This document shows, piece by piece, positions 1 through 8,007 of a stretch of 58,017 bases of DNA. Position numbers and translations under genes: made by a program. Position 1 is the stretch's first letter. The number at the start of each line of letters is the position of its first letter. Under the pieces are notes generated by a model. It saw nothing but the letters and a program-made list of their open reading frames with translations. It did no database searches and was not told the origin of the DNA. This DNA comes from Myxococcales bacterium (lineage in GTDB: Bacteria > Myxococcota_A > Polyangia > JAAYKL01), in assembly GCA_012522445.1 (NCBI GenBank), contig JAAYKL010000062.1, positions 1-58,017 on the forward strand. Reading direction: 5' to 3'.

Positions 1-1071
1 CTCCCGGTGGGTCACAAACAAAATGGACTCCCCCTCACGCCCCGCTCTGCCCGTGCGTCCAATGCGGTGCACATAAGTCTCTGCATCGAAGGGCGCATCG
101 AAGTTGATCACATGGCTCAGGCGATCCACGTCGAGTCCGCGGGCTGCCACATCCGTGGCCACCAGCACTTTTATCTGTCCCCGCTTCAAGCGTTCAATGG
201 TGTGTTCGCGCTGCTTCTGGTTCATGTCGCCGTTCAACGCCGCCACAGAATGCCCGCGCGCCAAAAGCGCATCCGCGAGTTCAATCGCGCCCGAGCGCGT
301 TTTGACAAAGACGATGACGCCGTCACTGTCCGCGGTTTCGAGCATGCGCGACAGGGCTTCGGTCTTGCTCATACCAGCGACAATCCACGCTTTTTGCGCA
401 ATCGTCGCAGCGGCCGTCGCGCGGTTTTCAATGATCACTTGCTCTGGCGCGTGCAGGTATTGGGAGGCGATGCGGCGAATTTCCGCTGGCATGGTGGCCG
501 AGAACAAGGCGATTTGGCGCTGCACCGGAGACTGCGAGAGCACCCATTCCACGTCATCGATAAACCCCATGCGCAGCATTTCATCGGCTTCATCCAGCAC
601 AACACCGCTGAGATGCGCCAACGACAACGTGCCCCGGCGCATGTGGTCCATCACCCGACCGGGCGTACCCACCACCACGTGCACACCGCGCTGGAGCGCC
701 TGAATCTGTACCCCGTAATCTTGCCCGCCATAAATCGGCAACACGCGCAGCCCCCGCAACTGGCAACCGTATTTCGAAAAGCTCTCCGCCACTTGCATCG
801 CCAACTCGCGCGTGGGCGTGAGCACCAGCACCTTGACCTGCGGCGGACGAAGGGACAAATCCAGCCCACTGAGAAACGGAATGGCGAAAGCCGCCGTCTT
901 GCCGGTGCCGGTCTGGGCCTGGGCAATCACGTCTTTTCCCGCGAGCAACAGCGGAATGGTCCGCGCTTGAATGGGAGAAGGGGTCGCATACTCCGCCATG
1001 CGGAGCGCATCGAGGATCGGCGCAGGAAGGCCGAGCGACGCAAAGTCGTTGGAATCCAGTTTTTCACACAT
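1..1071 (-). CDS. DEAD-box ATP-dependent RNA helicase, C-terminus cut by window edge
   Basis: Reads off the left edge; 357 codons are present. The product unwinds RNA duplexes with ATP, as in ribosome assembly or mRNA decay. After a Q-motif-like segment (YATPSPIQ), motif I AQTGTGKT lies near residue 50, motif II reads VLDEADEM, motif III is SAT, and the helicase C domain carries ATDVAARGLDVDR and HRIGRTGRAGR. The chosen ATG gives MCEKLDSNDFASLGL, the usual short lead into the Q motif. No strong ribosome binding site is visible and the frame stays open upstream, so the start could be earlier. The missing C-terminal tail is what separates DeaD/CsdA, RhlE and DbpA, so no symbol is given. Confidence 0.93.
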   Translation of the reverse strand, partial: MCEKLDSNDFASLGLPAPILDALRMAEYATPSPIQARTIPLLLAGKDVIAQAQTGTGKTAAFAIPFLSGLDLSLRPPQVKVLVLTPTRELAMQVAESFSKYGCQLRGLRVLPIYGGQDYGVQIQALQRGVHVVVGTPGRVMDHMRRGTLSLAHLSGVVLDEADEMLRMGFIDDVEWVLSQSPVQRQIALFSATMPAEIRRIASQYLHAPEQVIIENRATAAATIAQKAWIVAGMSKTEALSRMLETADSDGVIVFVKTRSGAIELADALLARGHSVAALNGDMNQKQREHTIERLKRGQIKVLVATDVAARGLDVDRLSHVINFDAPFDAETYVHRIGRTGRAGREGESILFVTHRE

Positions 1072-1321
1072 TTTACAAAAGACTTTCCCGTGGAATCGGA
1101 CGCGGAGCAGGAAATTCGGGTCGGCGCCAATCAGAGACTGCGCAGCCTTTACGCTCAATCGCGACAAATAGCGAGTTATTAATAACCGGCCTCGCCGCTA
1201 CCGCCGTTCACTGCACATCCAGCGGGTCCGCAAAAAAACGGTTTCATATTTCCGCGGGAGTTATACAAGTAACTGTCCACCCAACCGGAAAAGGAAACTT
1301 TCCCAACATCGGAGAAATGCA

Positions 1322-3133
1322 ATGACTGAGCAGACCAACACTGTCGCACCCTTGAAGATTACAGAAAAAATCGGGTACAGCTTCGGCGACTTCGCCTCCA
1401 ACCTATTTTGGATGATCTTCATTTACTTCGGCATGTTCTTTTACACCGACGTATTTGGCATCACCGCCGCTGCCGCTGGCACCATGTTCCTCGTGACCAA
1501 GTTGGTCGACACCTTCTTCGATCCCATCATGGGCATCATCACCGACCGCACCACCACCCGCTGGGGCAAGTACCGCCCCTACCTCCTCTTCATCGCCGGT
1601 CCCTTCGCCCTTTTGGGCCTAGCCGCCTTCACCACGCCCGACCTGAGCATGACCGGAAAACTCATCTGGGCCTATGTCACTTACACCCTGTTCATGATCG
1701 CCTACTCCGCGATCAACCTGCCCTACTCCGCGCTCATGGGCGTGCTCACACCGAGCGTCGAGGACCGCACCAAAATCTCCACCATCCGCTTTGCCGCAGC
1801 CTTCATGGGCGGCATCTTCATCTCCTCGTTCACCATGCCGCTGGTCGGCTACTTCGGCGGCGACTCCACCGAGATCGTCACCATCGCCTCCGACAGCGAA
1901 CACAAAATTGTCCTCGAAGAAAAATCCCACGGCGCCGTACAAATCAAAATCAAGTTTGACGCCCACCGCGCCGACGAAACCGGAAAACCCGGCTGGCTCA
2001 AGGCCATCGACGACGCCACGCAAGACAAAGACCACATGGAGCTCACCACCAACGTTTGGGTCAACACCCCCGAGCGATTGGCCGAAATTCGCGTGCCCAA
2101 AGCCGCCGACCAACTCTCCGCCCTCGAAATCGCCGACAACACTTTTCAAGACGGCAACTTCTACCTGACCACCGGATTCGGCAAAAAAGAAATCGACCTC
2201 AAGGCCGTCTTCGACAAGGAGGCGTGGGAGAAAGACGAAAAGAGCATCAACTGGGCGGGCGCCTATAACGTAAAAGTCATCAACCAACAGTCGGGCTTCA
2301 TGCGCTCTGTTGGCCTGTTCGCCGCCATGGCGCTGCTGCTCTTCCTCCTCACGTTTCTCTCCACCAAGGAGCGCGTCGCCCCAGATATCGATCAAAACAC
2401 CGACATCAAAAACGACATCAAAAACGTCATCAAGAGCCGGGCATGGTGGATCATCAGCATCATGAGCCTGTTCACCCTGGCGCAGGTCTGCATCCGCGGC
2501 GGCGCCATCATGTACTATTTCAAATACTACGTCGGCAACACCGACTTCGCTGGCCCCTTCATGGTCGTGGGCACCATCACCAACTTGCTGGGCACCCTCA
2601 TGACCCCCTGGCTCACCAAGCTGGCGGGCTCCAAAAAACGCCTCTACATCATTACTGTTACGCTGCAGGTGCCCTTGCTCGGCTTCTTCTTCTTCCTCAA
2701 CAAAGATCAAATCTTCGCCATGTTCCTGATCACCACCCTGGGCGGCATCCTCTCCGGTCCCATGTCCCCCATCGTGTGGGCCATGTACGCCGACATCGCC
2801 GACCACTCCGAGTGGCGAGATGGCACCCGCGCCACCGGCCTCTTCTTCTCGGCGGCCTCCTTTGCGCAAAAGATGGGCTGGACCATCGGCGGCGCCGTAG
2901 CTGCCTGGCTCCTCGCCTGGTACGGCTTTGAGGCCAACATCGAGCAAACCGCCGAAACCATCCAGGGCATCAAAACCCTCATGAGCTGGATCCCCGCTGC
3001 GGGCTGCCTCATCTCCGCCATCCTCATGTTCTTCTATCCGCTGGATGAAAAGCTGATGGCCATCGTTGAAAAAGAACTCGAGAAGCGCCGTTCCGACAAG
3101 AGCGCTCACGCCATCGAAGCCAGCGCGCAATAA
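1322..3133 (+). CDS. GPH-family (MelB-like) sugar:cation symporter with large periplasmic-loop insert
   Basis: 603 residues, against about 450-500 for the glycoside-pentoside-hexuronide:cation family. It should import a sugar or glycoside with Na+ or H+ through the inner membrane. Twelve hydrophobic segments can be placed. The family motif between TM2 and TM3 reads DPIMGIITDRTTTRWGKYRP. Between TM5 (ending near residue 180) and TM6 (starting near 325) is a hydrophilic insert of about 140 residues, rich in Lys, Asp and Glu; by MelB topology this loop is periplasmic. The insert is in frame and compositionally like the rest, so it is not an obvious frameshift. Start ATG follows GGAGAA at suitable spacing. 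No sugar-catabolic gene is adjacent, so the substrate is unknown. Confidence 0.88.
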   Translation: MTEQTNTVAPLKITEKIGYSFGDFASNLFWMIFIYFGMFFYTDVFGITAAAAGTMFLVTKLVDTFFDPIMGIITDRTTTRWGKYRPYLLFIAGPFALLGLAAFTTPDLSMTGKLIWAYVTYTLFMIAYSAINLPYSALMGVLTPSVEDRTKISTIRFAAAFMGGIFISSFTMPLVGYFGGDSTEIVTIASDSEHKIVLEEKSHGAVQIKIKFDAHRADETGKPGWLKAIDDATQDKDHMELTTNVWVNTPERLAEIRVPKAADQLSALEIADNTFQDGNFYLTTGFGKKEIDLKAVFDKEAWEKDEKSINWAGAYNVKVINQQSGFMRSVGLFAAMALLLFLLTFLSTKERVAPDIDQNTDIKNDIKNVIKSRAWWIISIMSLFTLAQVCIRGGAIMYYFKYYVGNTDFAGPFMVVGTITNLLGTLMTPWLTKLAGSKKRLYIITVTLQVPLLGFFFFLNKDQIFAMFLITTLGGILSGPMSPIVWAMYADIADHSEWRDGTRATGLFFSAASFAQKMGWTIGGAVAAWLLAWYGFEANIEQTAETIQGIKTLMSWIPAAGCLISAILMFFYPLDEKLMAIVEKELEKRRSDKSAHAIEASAQ

Positions 3134-3216
3134 CCGCGCCCCGCACACCCGCCCCACAAACACGCAAAACAAGTCTGTCCACAACAACCCGTTTTGTTGC
3201 GAAGCGCACCCCGACG

Positions 3217-3567
3217 TCAGCGGTGCAAAATTTCCAACATGTGCAGCAAGGCCACGGCGTTGTTGTGCGCCTCATCGCGGGCGGCGTACAGCAAGGTGAC
3301 CCGCTGGTGCTGCCCCAATGCGCGCAGCGCTGCCAATGATTCGCTGTGCTGCAATTCATCGCGGTAGCGCGCGAGAAAGGATTCCCACTTGGCGGGCTCA
3401 TGGGCGAACCATTTGCGCAGCTCGTGCGACGGCGCCAATTCTTTCATCCATGCGTCGATGGCGGCCTGCTCTCGGCGAACGCCCCGCGGCCACAGCCGAT
3501 CCACCAGGACCCGCACCCCATCCTCTGACGACGCCGGTTCATAAATACGCTTGGCAACAAAAGGCAT
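3217..3567 (-). CDS. DUF488 family protein (YeaO-like)
   Basis: 116 residues from the ATG at 3567, which follows a strong GGAGGGCGAT ribosome binding site; a slightly longer in-frame reading exists but has no such site. The family signature is clear: KRIYEP near the N-terminus, then RVLVDRLWPRGVRR, and a C-terminal segment TLLYAARDEAHNNA. Members are small soluble proteins of undefined biochemical role that often sit beside stress or redox genes. It is transcribed toward the symporter (convergent, 83 bp apart) and lies downstream of the methyltransferase at 3628-4215, possibly in one transcript. Confidence 0.85.
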   Translation of the reverse strand: MPFVAKRIYEPASSEDGVRVLVDRLWPRGVRREQAAIDAWMKELAPSHELRKWFAHEPAKWESFLARYRDELQHSESLAALRALGQHQRVTLLYAARDEAHNNAVALLHMLEILHR

Positions 3568-3627
3568 CTTATCGCCCTCCTTCCCCCGCACGGGACAGGC
3601 CCACAGCCAGCCTCCCCCACCCGCGCC

Positions 3628-4215
3628 TCAAGCCGGCTTGCGGACGATGATCTGCACCACGCTGGCCAAACCGCTGTGTCCGTGACCCTCGCACACCTCG
3701 CGATCGATCTCTTGGGCCAGCACCACATCGGCCTGCGCAAAGTCTTCGCGCAAGTCCGCCAATGAAAACAGCATGTCCACATTTTTGGGGCCACCGGTGC
3801 GGCGCGACAATTGTGCCTTGGCGTATCCCTCCAATAGAAACACGCCCCCCGGCTGCAAGGCCGCAAAGGACCGTTGATGCAACCGGCGGCGCACATCCGG
3901 CAACAGGTGAACAAAAATAGACACCACCGCGCCCACGCTGGCGACGGGCGGCGAAAAATCCCCCAACTCCACCCGTTCGGTTTCAATGCGCACACTCCGC
4001 GCATCGGCCAGCGCCTGCGCCTTGCGCAGCCCCACCTCGGAACCGTCGACGGCCCACACGTCCAGCCCCTGCGCGGCCATGAACACTGCGTTGCGCCCCT
4101 CCCCCTCTCCCAAGCTCAACACCCGCCCGCCCAGCAGGGACACATGCGCCTGCAAAAAGTCATTGGGCGTCGTGCCATAGTGATAGTCCGTCTTTGCATA
4201 CACATCATCCCACAT
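3628..4215 (-). CDS. SAM-dependent class I methyltransferase (TehB-like)
   Basis: 195 residues. A Rossmann-type methyltransferase: the SAM-binding motif I reads VLSLGEGEGRNAVFMA (residues about 32-47), followed by an acidic motif II in VWAVDGSEVGL and a post-motif GDFSPP. The N-terminal MWDDVYAKTDYHYGTTPNDFL resembles the lead of TehB/thiopurine-type enzymes that methylate small molecules or metalloids. ATG at 4215 is chosen because GAGGTGGGG sits just upstream; longer readings extend into non-coding sequence. The substrate cannot be told from sequence. It shares the 4216-4503 intergenic region, divergently, with the ZraP-like operon. Confidence 0.8.
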   Translation of the reverse strand: MWDDVYAKTDYHYGTTPNDFLQAHVSLLGGRVLSLGEGEGRNAVFMAAQGLDVWAVDGSEVGLRKAQALADARSVRIETERVELGDFSPPVASVGAVVSIFVHLLPDVRRRLHQRSFAALQPGGVFLLEGYAKAQLSRRTGGPKNVDMLFSLADLREDFAQADVVLAQEIDREVCEGHGHSGLASVVQIIVRKPA

Positions 4216-4350
4216 ACACCCCACCTCGCTTGTGCTCCTTTGGGCGCCCCGCCGACAACGCAGATGACGCACCGCCGCAGAACCCCTGTCGCATGGCAAT
4301 GTAACCACCAAACACCTGCCGATGCCCCGAGACATGCAAAAAACGCAGCC

Positions 4351-4362
4351 TTGCACGTGCAA
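4351..4362. promoter_or_regulatory. Perfect 12-bp palindrome, candidate activator site
   Basis: TTGCACGTGCAA is a perfect palindrome 73 bp upstream of the -24 box of the sigma-54 promoter at 4435. Enhancer-binding proteins usually bind dyads 80-150 bp upstream of the start site, so this is a reasonable upstream activating site for the response regulator at 6604-7944. The position supports the role; the specificity is inferred. Confidence 0.35.
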
Positions 4363-4434
4363 ATTCTGCAGTTCTCTCACAGCGAGTCACACCATCAAGA
4401 ATGCAAAGCACTGATTTCACTAAGTTTTTACTCT

Positions 4435-4450
4435 TGGCACGACGTTTGAA
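4435..4450 (+). promoter_or_regulatory. Sigma-54 promoter of the ZraP-like operon
   Basis: TGGCACGACGTTTGAA matches the RpoN consensus TGGCACGnnnnTTGCW at every fixed base except the C of the -12 GC. GG and the -12 box have correct spacing. It lies 53 bp before the ATG of a gene in the same operon as a GAFTGA-containing sigma-54 activator, which is the expected arrangement. Confidence 0.72.
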
Positions 4451-4503
4451 TTACCCCAGAGCAAACACGGCGCTGCAAGACGCCACCAACAAAGGAGCCA
4501 GAC

Positions 4504-5157
4504 ATGAAAACGAAAACCACCGTATTTTTGGGCATTGTAACGAGTTCTCTGCTGATCGCCTCCTTGGCCTTTGCCGGCAACGGATATGGGCGCGGCGAAG
4601 GGCGCAAGTCGGAAGGCAACAAAGCCACCTGGGGCGAAGGGCGTGGGCACAAAGGCGAAGGGCGTGGGCACAAAGGCGAAGGGCGCGGACACAAAGGCCC
4701 GCACGATGGTCGCAAAGGCGCATTCGGACCCAAAATGGCGGAAGCCCTGGAATTGACCGCTGCGCAAAAAACCAAAATCGACCAAATCGTGAGCCAGTCG
4801 CAAAAGAAAGCCGAACCCTTGGTCAAAGAGCGCAACGCGCTGAAGGAGAAAATGCGCGCCGAGCGGCAGAAGGCACAGCCCAACGAAACAACCGTGTCCA
4901 ACTTGCGCACCCAGATGAAAGCGGTATCCGAAAAGCTCGCGACACAGCGCCAGGAGACCCGTGAAGCCATCAACAAGGTGCTCACCCCGGCACAGCGCAC
5001 CAAAATGGAAGAGCTCAAAGCGGCGCGTGGCAACAAAGAAGGGCGTGCCCATCGCCATCCCGGACCGCGCGCTGACAAAGGCGCCGATGGCAACAACGCA
5101 GAGCGCCGCGGACCCGCCAAAGGACCTCGTGCGGGCAACGCGCCCAACAACCGCTAG
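4504..5157 (+). CDS. ZraP/CpxP-like periplasmic LTxxQ protein with GEGRGHK repeats
   Basis: 217 residues with a signal peptide cleaved near AFA-G (residue 24). After it comes a Gly/Arg/His-rich stretch with three tandem GEGRGHK heptads (His 49, 56, 63), then the helical LTxxQ region with two family motifs, LTAAQ (84-88) and LTPAQ (160-164), and a basic, disordered tail with His 183 and 185. LTxxQ proteins such as Spy, CpxP and ZraP are periplasmic chaperones or metal-binding stress sensors; the His repeats favour metal binding. ATG follows AAAGGAGCC. Next genes are a sensor kinase and a sigma-54 response regulator, matching a ZraPSR-type system, though here all three genes read the same way. 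Confidence 0.8.
   Translation: MKTKTTVFLGIVTSSLLIASLAFAGNGYGRGEGRKSEGNKATWGEGRGHKGEGRGHKGEGRGHKGPHDGRKGAFGPKMAEALELTAAQKTKIDQIVSQSQKKAEPLVKERNALKEKMRAERQKAQPNETTVSNLRTQMKAVSEKLATQRQETREAINKVLTPAQRTKMEELKAARGNKEGRAHRHPGPRADKGADGNNAERRGPAKGPRAGNAPNNR
4633..4695 (+). repeat. Three tandem 21-bp repeats encoding GEGRGHK
   Basis: Units at 4633-4653, 4654-4674 and 4675-4695. The first two are identical and the third differs at two bases. The length is a multiple of three, so copy-number change would keep frame and alter the number of His residues in the mature periplasmic protein. Confidence 0.95.
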
Positions 5158-5255
5158 TCCACACCACCCCCAACGCTCCGCCTTGATTTTCCTCCCATAA
5201 CCAACTAGCCGCCACCGCCCAAACATGGCTAACTAGTCCCAAAGAGGAACCGCAC

Positions 5256-6596
5256 ATGAACCCCGCACCGCCCCCAAACACGTCGTCCAAACGCCTCTTG
5301 TGGTTGCTGGCCCTCACCGTGGCCGTGGGCGCCGCCCTGGCGGCCACCGGCATCACCGGTTACATCGAAGCGCGCCGCAATGCCAGGCACCTCGCCGCCG
5401 CCGAAGTCGAAGCCATGCTGCAGGGGTTGCGCCGCACGGTTCTTCGCGCCCCGGGCGCCGAGCCGCTCGACACCGCGCTGGCTGCATATTTCACCGGAAC
5501 CGAGACCGGCGAATTCACCGCCGCCGCCATCATCGACCCACACGGCAACACGCGCGGACACTTTGGGCACAACCATCGTCCCTTTCAGCCATCGCCCCTC
5601 CTGCAACGCCACAGCACCCAGCGAAACCGACGACAGCTCCCCGTGCTCCACACCTTCGATGACGGCGTGGTGCACGCACTCTTTCCCCTGGCGCACTGGG
5701 GCAAGGGACGCCGCTCTTTCTCGGGCCACGCGCAAAACACTTTTTTGCTGGTGGAAGCCGTATCCCACCAAGGCCCCGCCATGGTCTCACGTGCCAAAAT
5801 GGCGCTGGCCATAGAGACCGCCGCCGCCCTGCTCTTGCTGTTGGTGGCGGCCTTGTTGCTGCGCCAAAAACTCGTCGCCGATGCCCGCGCCCTGACCCTG
5901 GAAGCCGAAAAACGCGCGCTGGCGGTGGCGCTCGAACGAAACGAACGGCTCAAGGCGCTGGGGCGGATGTCGGCGGTGCTGGGCCACGAACTCAAAAACC
6001 CCATCGCCGCGTTGAAAGGCCACGCGCAGTTGTTGCGCGAAGAAGCCGCGACCGGACAAATCGATCCCCAGCGAATCCAGCGCTTAATCGCCGAGACCGA
6101 GCAACTCGAAACCCTCACCACCCATGTGCTCGACTTTGTGCGCACCGGTGAATTGCAGCGCAGCAAGGTATACCTCGACGACTTGGCCGAAAGCGCCGCG
6201 GCCTTGTCGGGTGTCAAACGCATCGCCATCGACGCCCCCGAAGCGACGACCTGGCTGCTGGATCGCGCGCGCATCGAACAAGCCCTCATCAACCTACTCA
6301 TCAACGCTGGCCAAGCCACCGATGACGAGCGCGACATTCACCTGAGCCTTCGCCCCGACGCCGACGCCTTGCACATCGACGTTCGCGACCGCGGTCCGGG
6401 CATCGCCCCCGAAGATCTCGAGCGCATTTTTCAACCCTTTTACACCCGACGCGCCAAGGGCACCGGTCTGGGACTGGCCTTGGCCCAACGCATCGCCGAA
6501 GCCCATGGCGGAACCCTCCAAGCCGCCAATCACCCCGACGGCGGCGCGCTCTTCACCCTGACGCTCCCCGCAGTTGCCGCGGCCGACAAACAATGA
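5256..6596 (+). CDS. Membrane sensor histidine kinase, ZraS/NtrB-like
   Basis: 446 residues. Two membrane segments (about 14-32 and 184-203) flank a periplasmic sensor of about 150 residues. That sensor holds a His cluster (His96, 102, 105, 107 in HGNTRGHFGHNHRPF), consistent with direct metal binding. The cytoplasmic part has a short coiled linker, H-box GHELKNPIAA with phospho-His244, N-box LINAGQATDD, G1 DRGPGIAPEDL and G2 KGTGLGLALAQRIAE. There is no clear HAMP or PAS domain. The gene follows the LTxxQ protein by 98 bp and precedes the response regulator by 7 bp. The expected job is to phosphorylate that regulator when periplasmic metal or envelope stress rises; the signal is inferred. 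Confidence 0.86.
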   Translation: MNPAPPPNTSSKRLLWLLALTVAVGAALAATGITGYIEARRNARHLAAAEVEAMLQGLRRTVLRAPGAEPLDTALAAYFTGTETGEFTAAAIIDPHGNTRGHFGHNHRPFQPSPLLQRHSTQRNRRQLPVLHTFDDGVVHALFPLAHWGKGRRSFSGHAQNTFLLVEAVSHQGPAMVSRAKMALAIETAAALLLLLVAALLLRQKLVADARALTLEAEKRALAVALERNERLKALGRMSAVLGHELKNPIAALKGHAQLLREEAATGQIDPQRIQRLIAETEQLETLTTHVLDFVRTGELQRSKVYLDDLAESAAALSGVKRIAIDAPEATTWLLDRARIEQALINLLINAGQATDDERDIHLSLRPDADALHIDVRDRGPGIAPEDLERIFQPFYTRRAKGTGLGLALAQRIAEAHGGTLQAANHPDGGALFTLTLPAVAAADKQ

Positions 6597-6603
6597 GGTA
6601 TCC

Positions 6604-7944
6604 ATGACAGAACGCATTTTGGTGGTGGACGACAATGAAGGCATCCGCAGCTTCATCCGCGACGCGCTGACGTCGGCAGGCTACCAAGTGACCTGCGCGG
6701 CAGATGGACGCGAGGCCGCTGACCTCTTGGATCGAGAGACATTTGATCTAACCATCACCGACTTGATGATGCCCCGCCTGGACGGCATCGGGCTGCTCAA
6801 AATCGCCCGCTCTGTGGCACCGCAGATGGCGGTCATTTTGCTCACAGCCCACGGCACGGTGGAGAGCGCGGTCAACGCCATGAAGATCGGCGCCGTCGAC
6901 TACCTAACGAAGCCCCTCTCCGGCCCCGACGCCCTGCGCCGCGTGGTCAAGGGCGCACTGTCCCAACGCCGATTTCAAATCGAGGCCCCGCCAGCCAAGC
7001 GCTTTGGCGACATGGTGGCGGTGGACCCCAAAACAAAAACCATCGTCTCACTCATCGACAAGGTCGCGACCACAGACACCACCGTGCTGCTCAATGGCGA
7101 GAGCGGCACCGGCAAAGAAGTGGCCGCCGAGCGCATCCACCAGCAAAGCCGACGCCACGACATGCCCTTTGTCGCTATCAATTGCGCGGCCATCTCCGAA
7201 ACCCTCATTGAGAGCGAAATGTTCGGCCACGAAAAAGGCGCCTTCACCGGTGCGGCCGCCCAGCGCATCGGACGCTTCGAACAAGCGGACACCGGCACAT
7301 TGTTTTTGGATGAAGTGGGCGAACTGCCGTTGCCCTTACAAGCCAAACTGCTGCGCGTTTTGCAAGAGCAGCGCTTTGAGCGCGTGGGTGGCAACCAAAC
7401 CATTGCGGTCAACGTGCGCATCATCGCCGCCACCAACCGCGACCTGGCAACCGAAATCGCCCAGGGGCGCTTCCGCGAAGACCTGTACCACCGGCTCTCG
7501 GTGTTTCCCATCACCCTGCCGCCCTTGCGCGACCGGCCCTTGGACATTCTCCCCCTCGCCGAACACCTGCTGACGCGCATCGGCCAACGCCTCGAAAAGC
7601 CCGCGCTGCATCTGTCGTCTGACGCCACCCTCGCGGTGCAGAAATACCACTGGCCCGGCAATGTGCGCGAACTCGCCAACACCTTGGAGCGCGGCGCCAT
7701 CTTGGCCGAAGGCGACGCCATCGAAGCCGCACACCTGCTCTTCTCGACCTCCCCCGAAACGGCGTCAGCGTCGCACGCGCTCGCAGCCACCGACGCCGAA
7801 CCCGCCTCGCTGCGCGGCATCGAAAAAGAGGCCATCCGACAAGCCCTGGCCGCCGTAGACGGGCACCGCAAGAAAGCCGCCGATCGCCTGGGCATTAGCC
7901 TGCGCTCTCTCTACAACAAGCTCAAAGAATACGACCTCGACTAA
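6604..7944 (+). CDS. Sigma-54-dependent response regulator (NtrC/ZraR type)
   Basis: 446 residues, typical for NtrC-family regulators. Receiver domain: acidic pair D9-D10, phospho-acceptor D53 in ITDLMMP, conserved K103. AAA+ domain: Walker A GESGTGKE (165-172), sigma-54 contact loop GAFTGA (212-217), Walker B LFLDEV (233-238). The C-terminal Fis-type helix-turn-helix lies in the last 40 residues (KKAADRLGISLRSLYNKL). The ATG at 6604 follows GAGGTATCC; an upstream in-frame ATG inside the kinase gene would add ten residues with no receiver homology. It should activate the sigma-54 promoter at 4435-4450, making an autoregulated circuit. Confidence 0.92.
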   Translation: MTERILVVDDNEGIRSFIRDALTSAGYQVTCAADGREAADLLDRETFDLTITDLMMPRLDGIGLLKIARSVAPQMAVILLTAHGTVESAVNAMKIGAVDYLTKPLSGPDALRRVVKGALSQRRFQIEAPPAKRFGDMVAVDPKTKTIVSLIDKVATTDTTVLLNGESGTGKEVAAERIHQQSRRHDMPFVAINCAAISETLIESEMFGHEKGAFTGAAAQRIGRFEQADTGTLFLDEVGELPLPLQAKLLRVLQEQRFERVGGNQTIAVNVRIIAATNRDLATEIAQGRFREDLYHRLSVFPITLPPLRDRPLDILPLAEHLLTRIGQRLEKPALHLSSDATLAVQKYHWPGNVRELANTLERGAILAEGDAIEAAHLLFSTSPETASASHALAATDAEPASLRGIEKEAIRQALAAVDGHRKKAADRLGISLRSLYNKLKEYDLD

Positions 7945-8007
7945 GCGGGACACCCGGCGACAGCTCGGCCTCACCGAACAACGAAGCCCGGCCGCTACAC
8001 CTCAGGT

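Noticed and set aside
1619..3187. 522-codon open frame on the minus strand opposite the symporter
   Set aside because: Gly/Val/Asp/Glu-dominated composition with no motif, fully antisense to a clear transporter gene; a codon-bias shadow.
3160..3216. CAACAA/TTGTTG inverted repeat after the symporter as a terminator
   Set aside because: Six AT-rich pairs with no following T-run make a weak hairpin.
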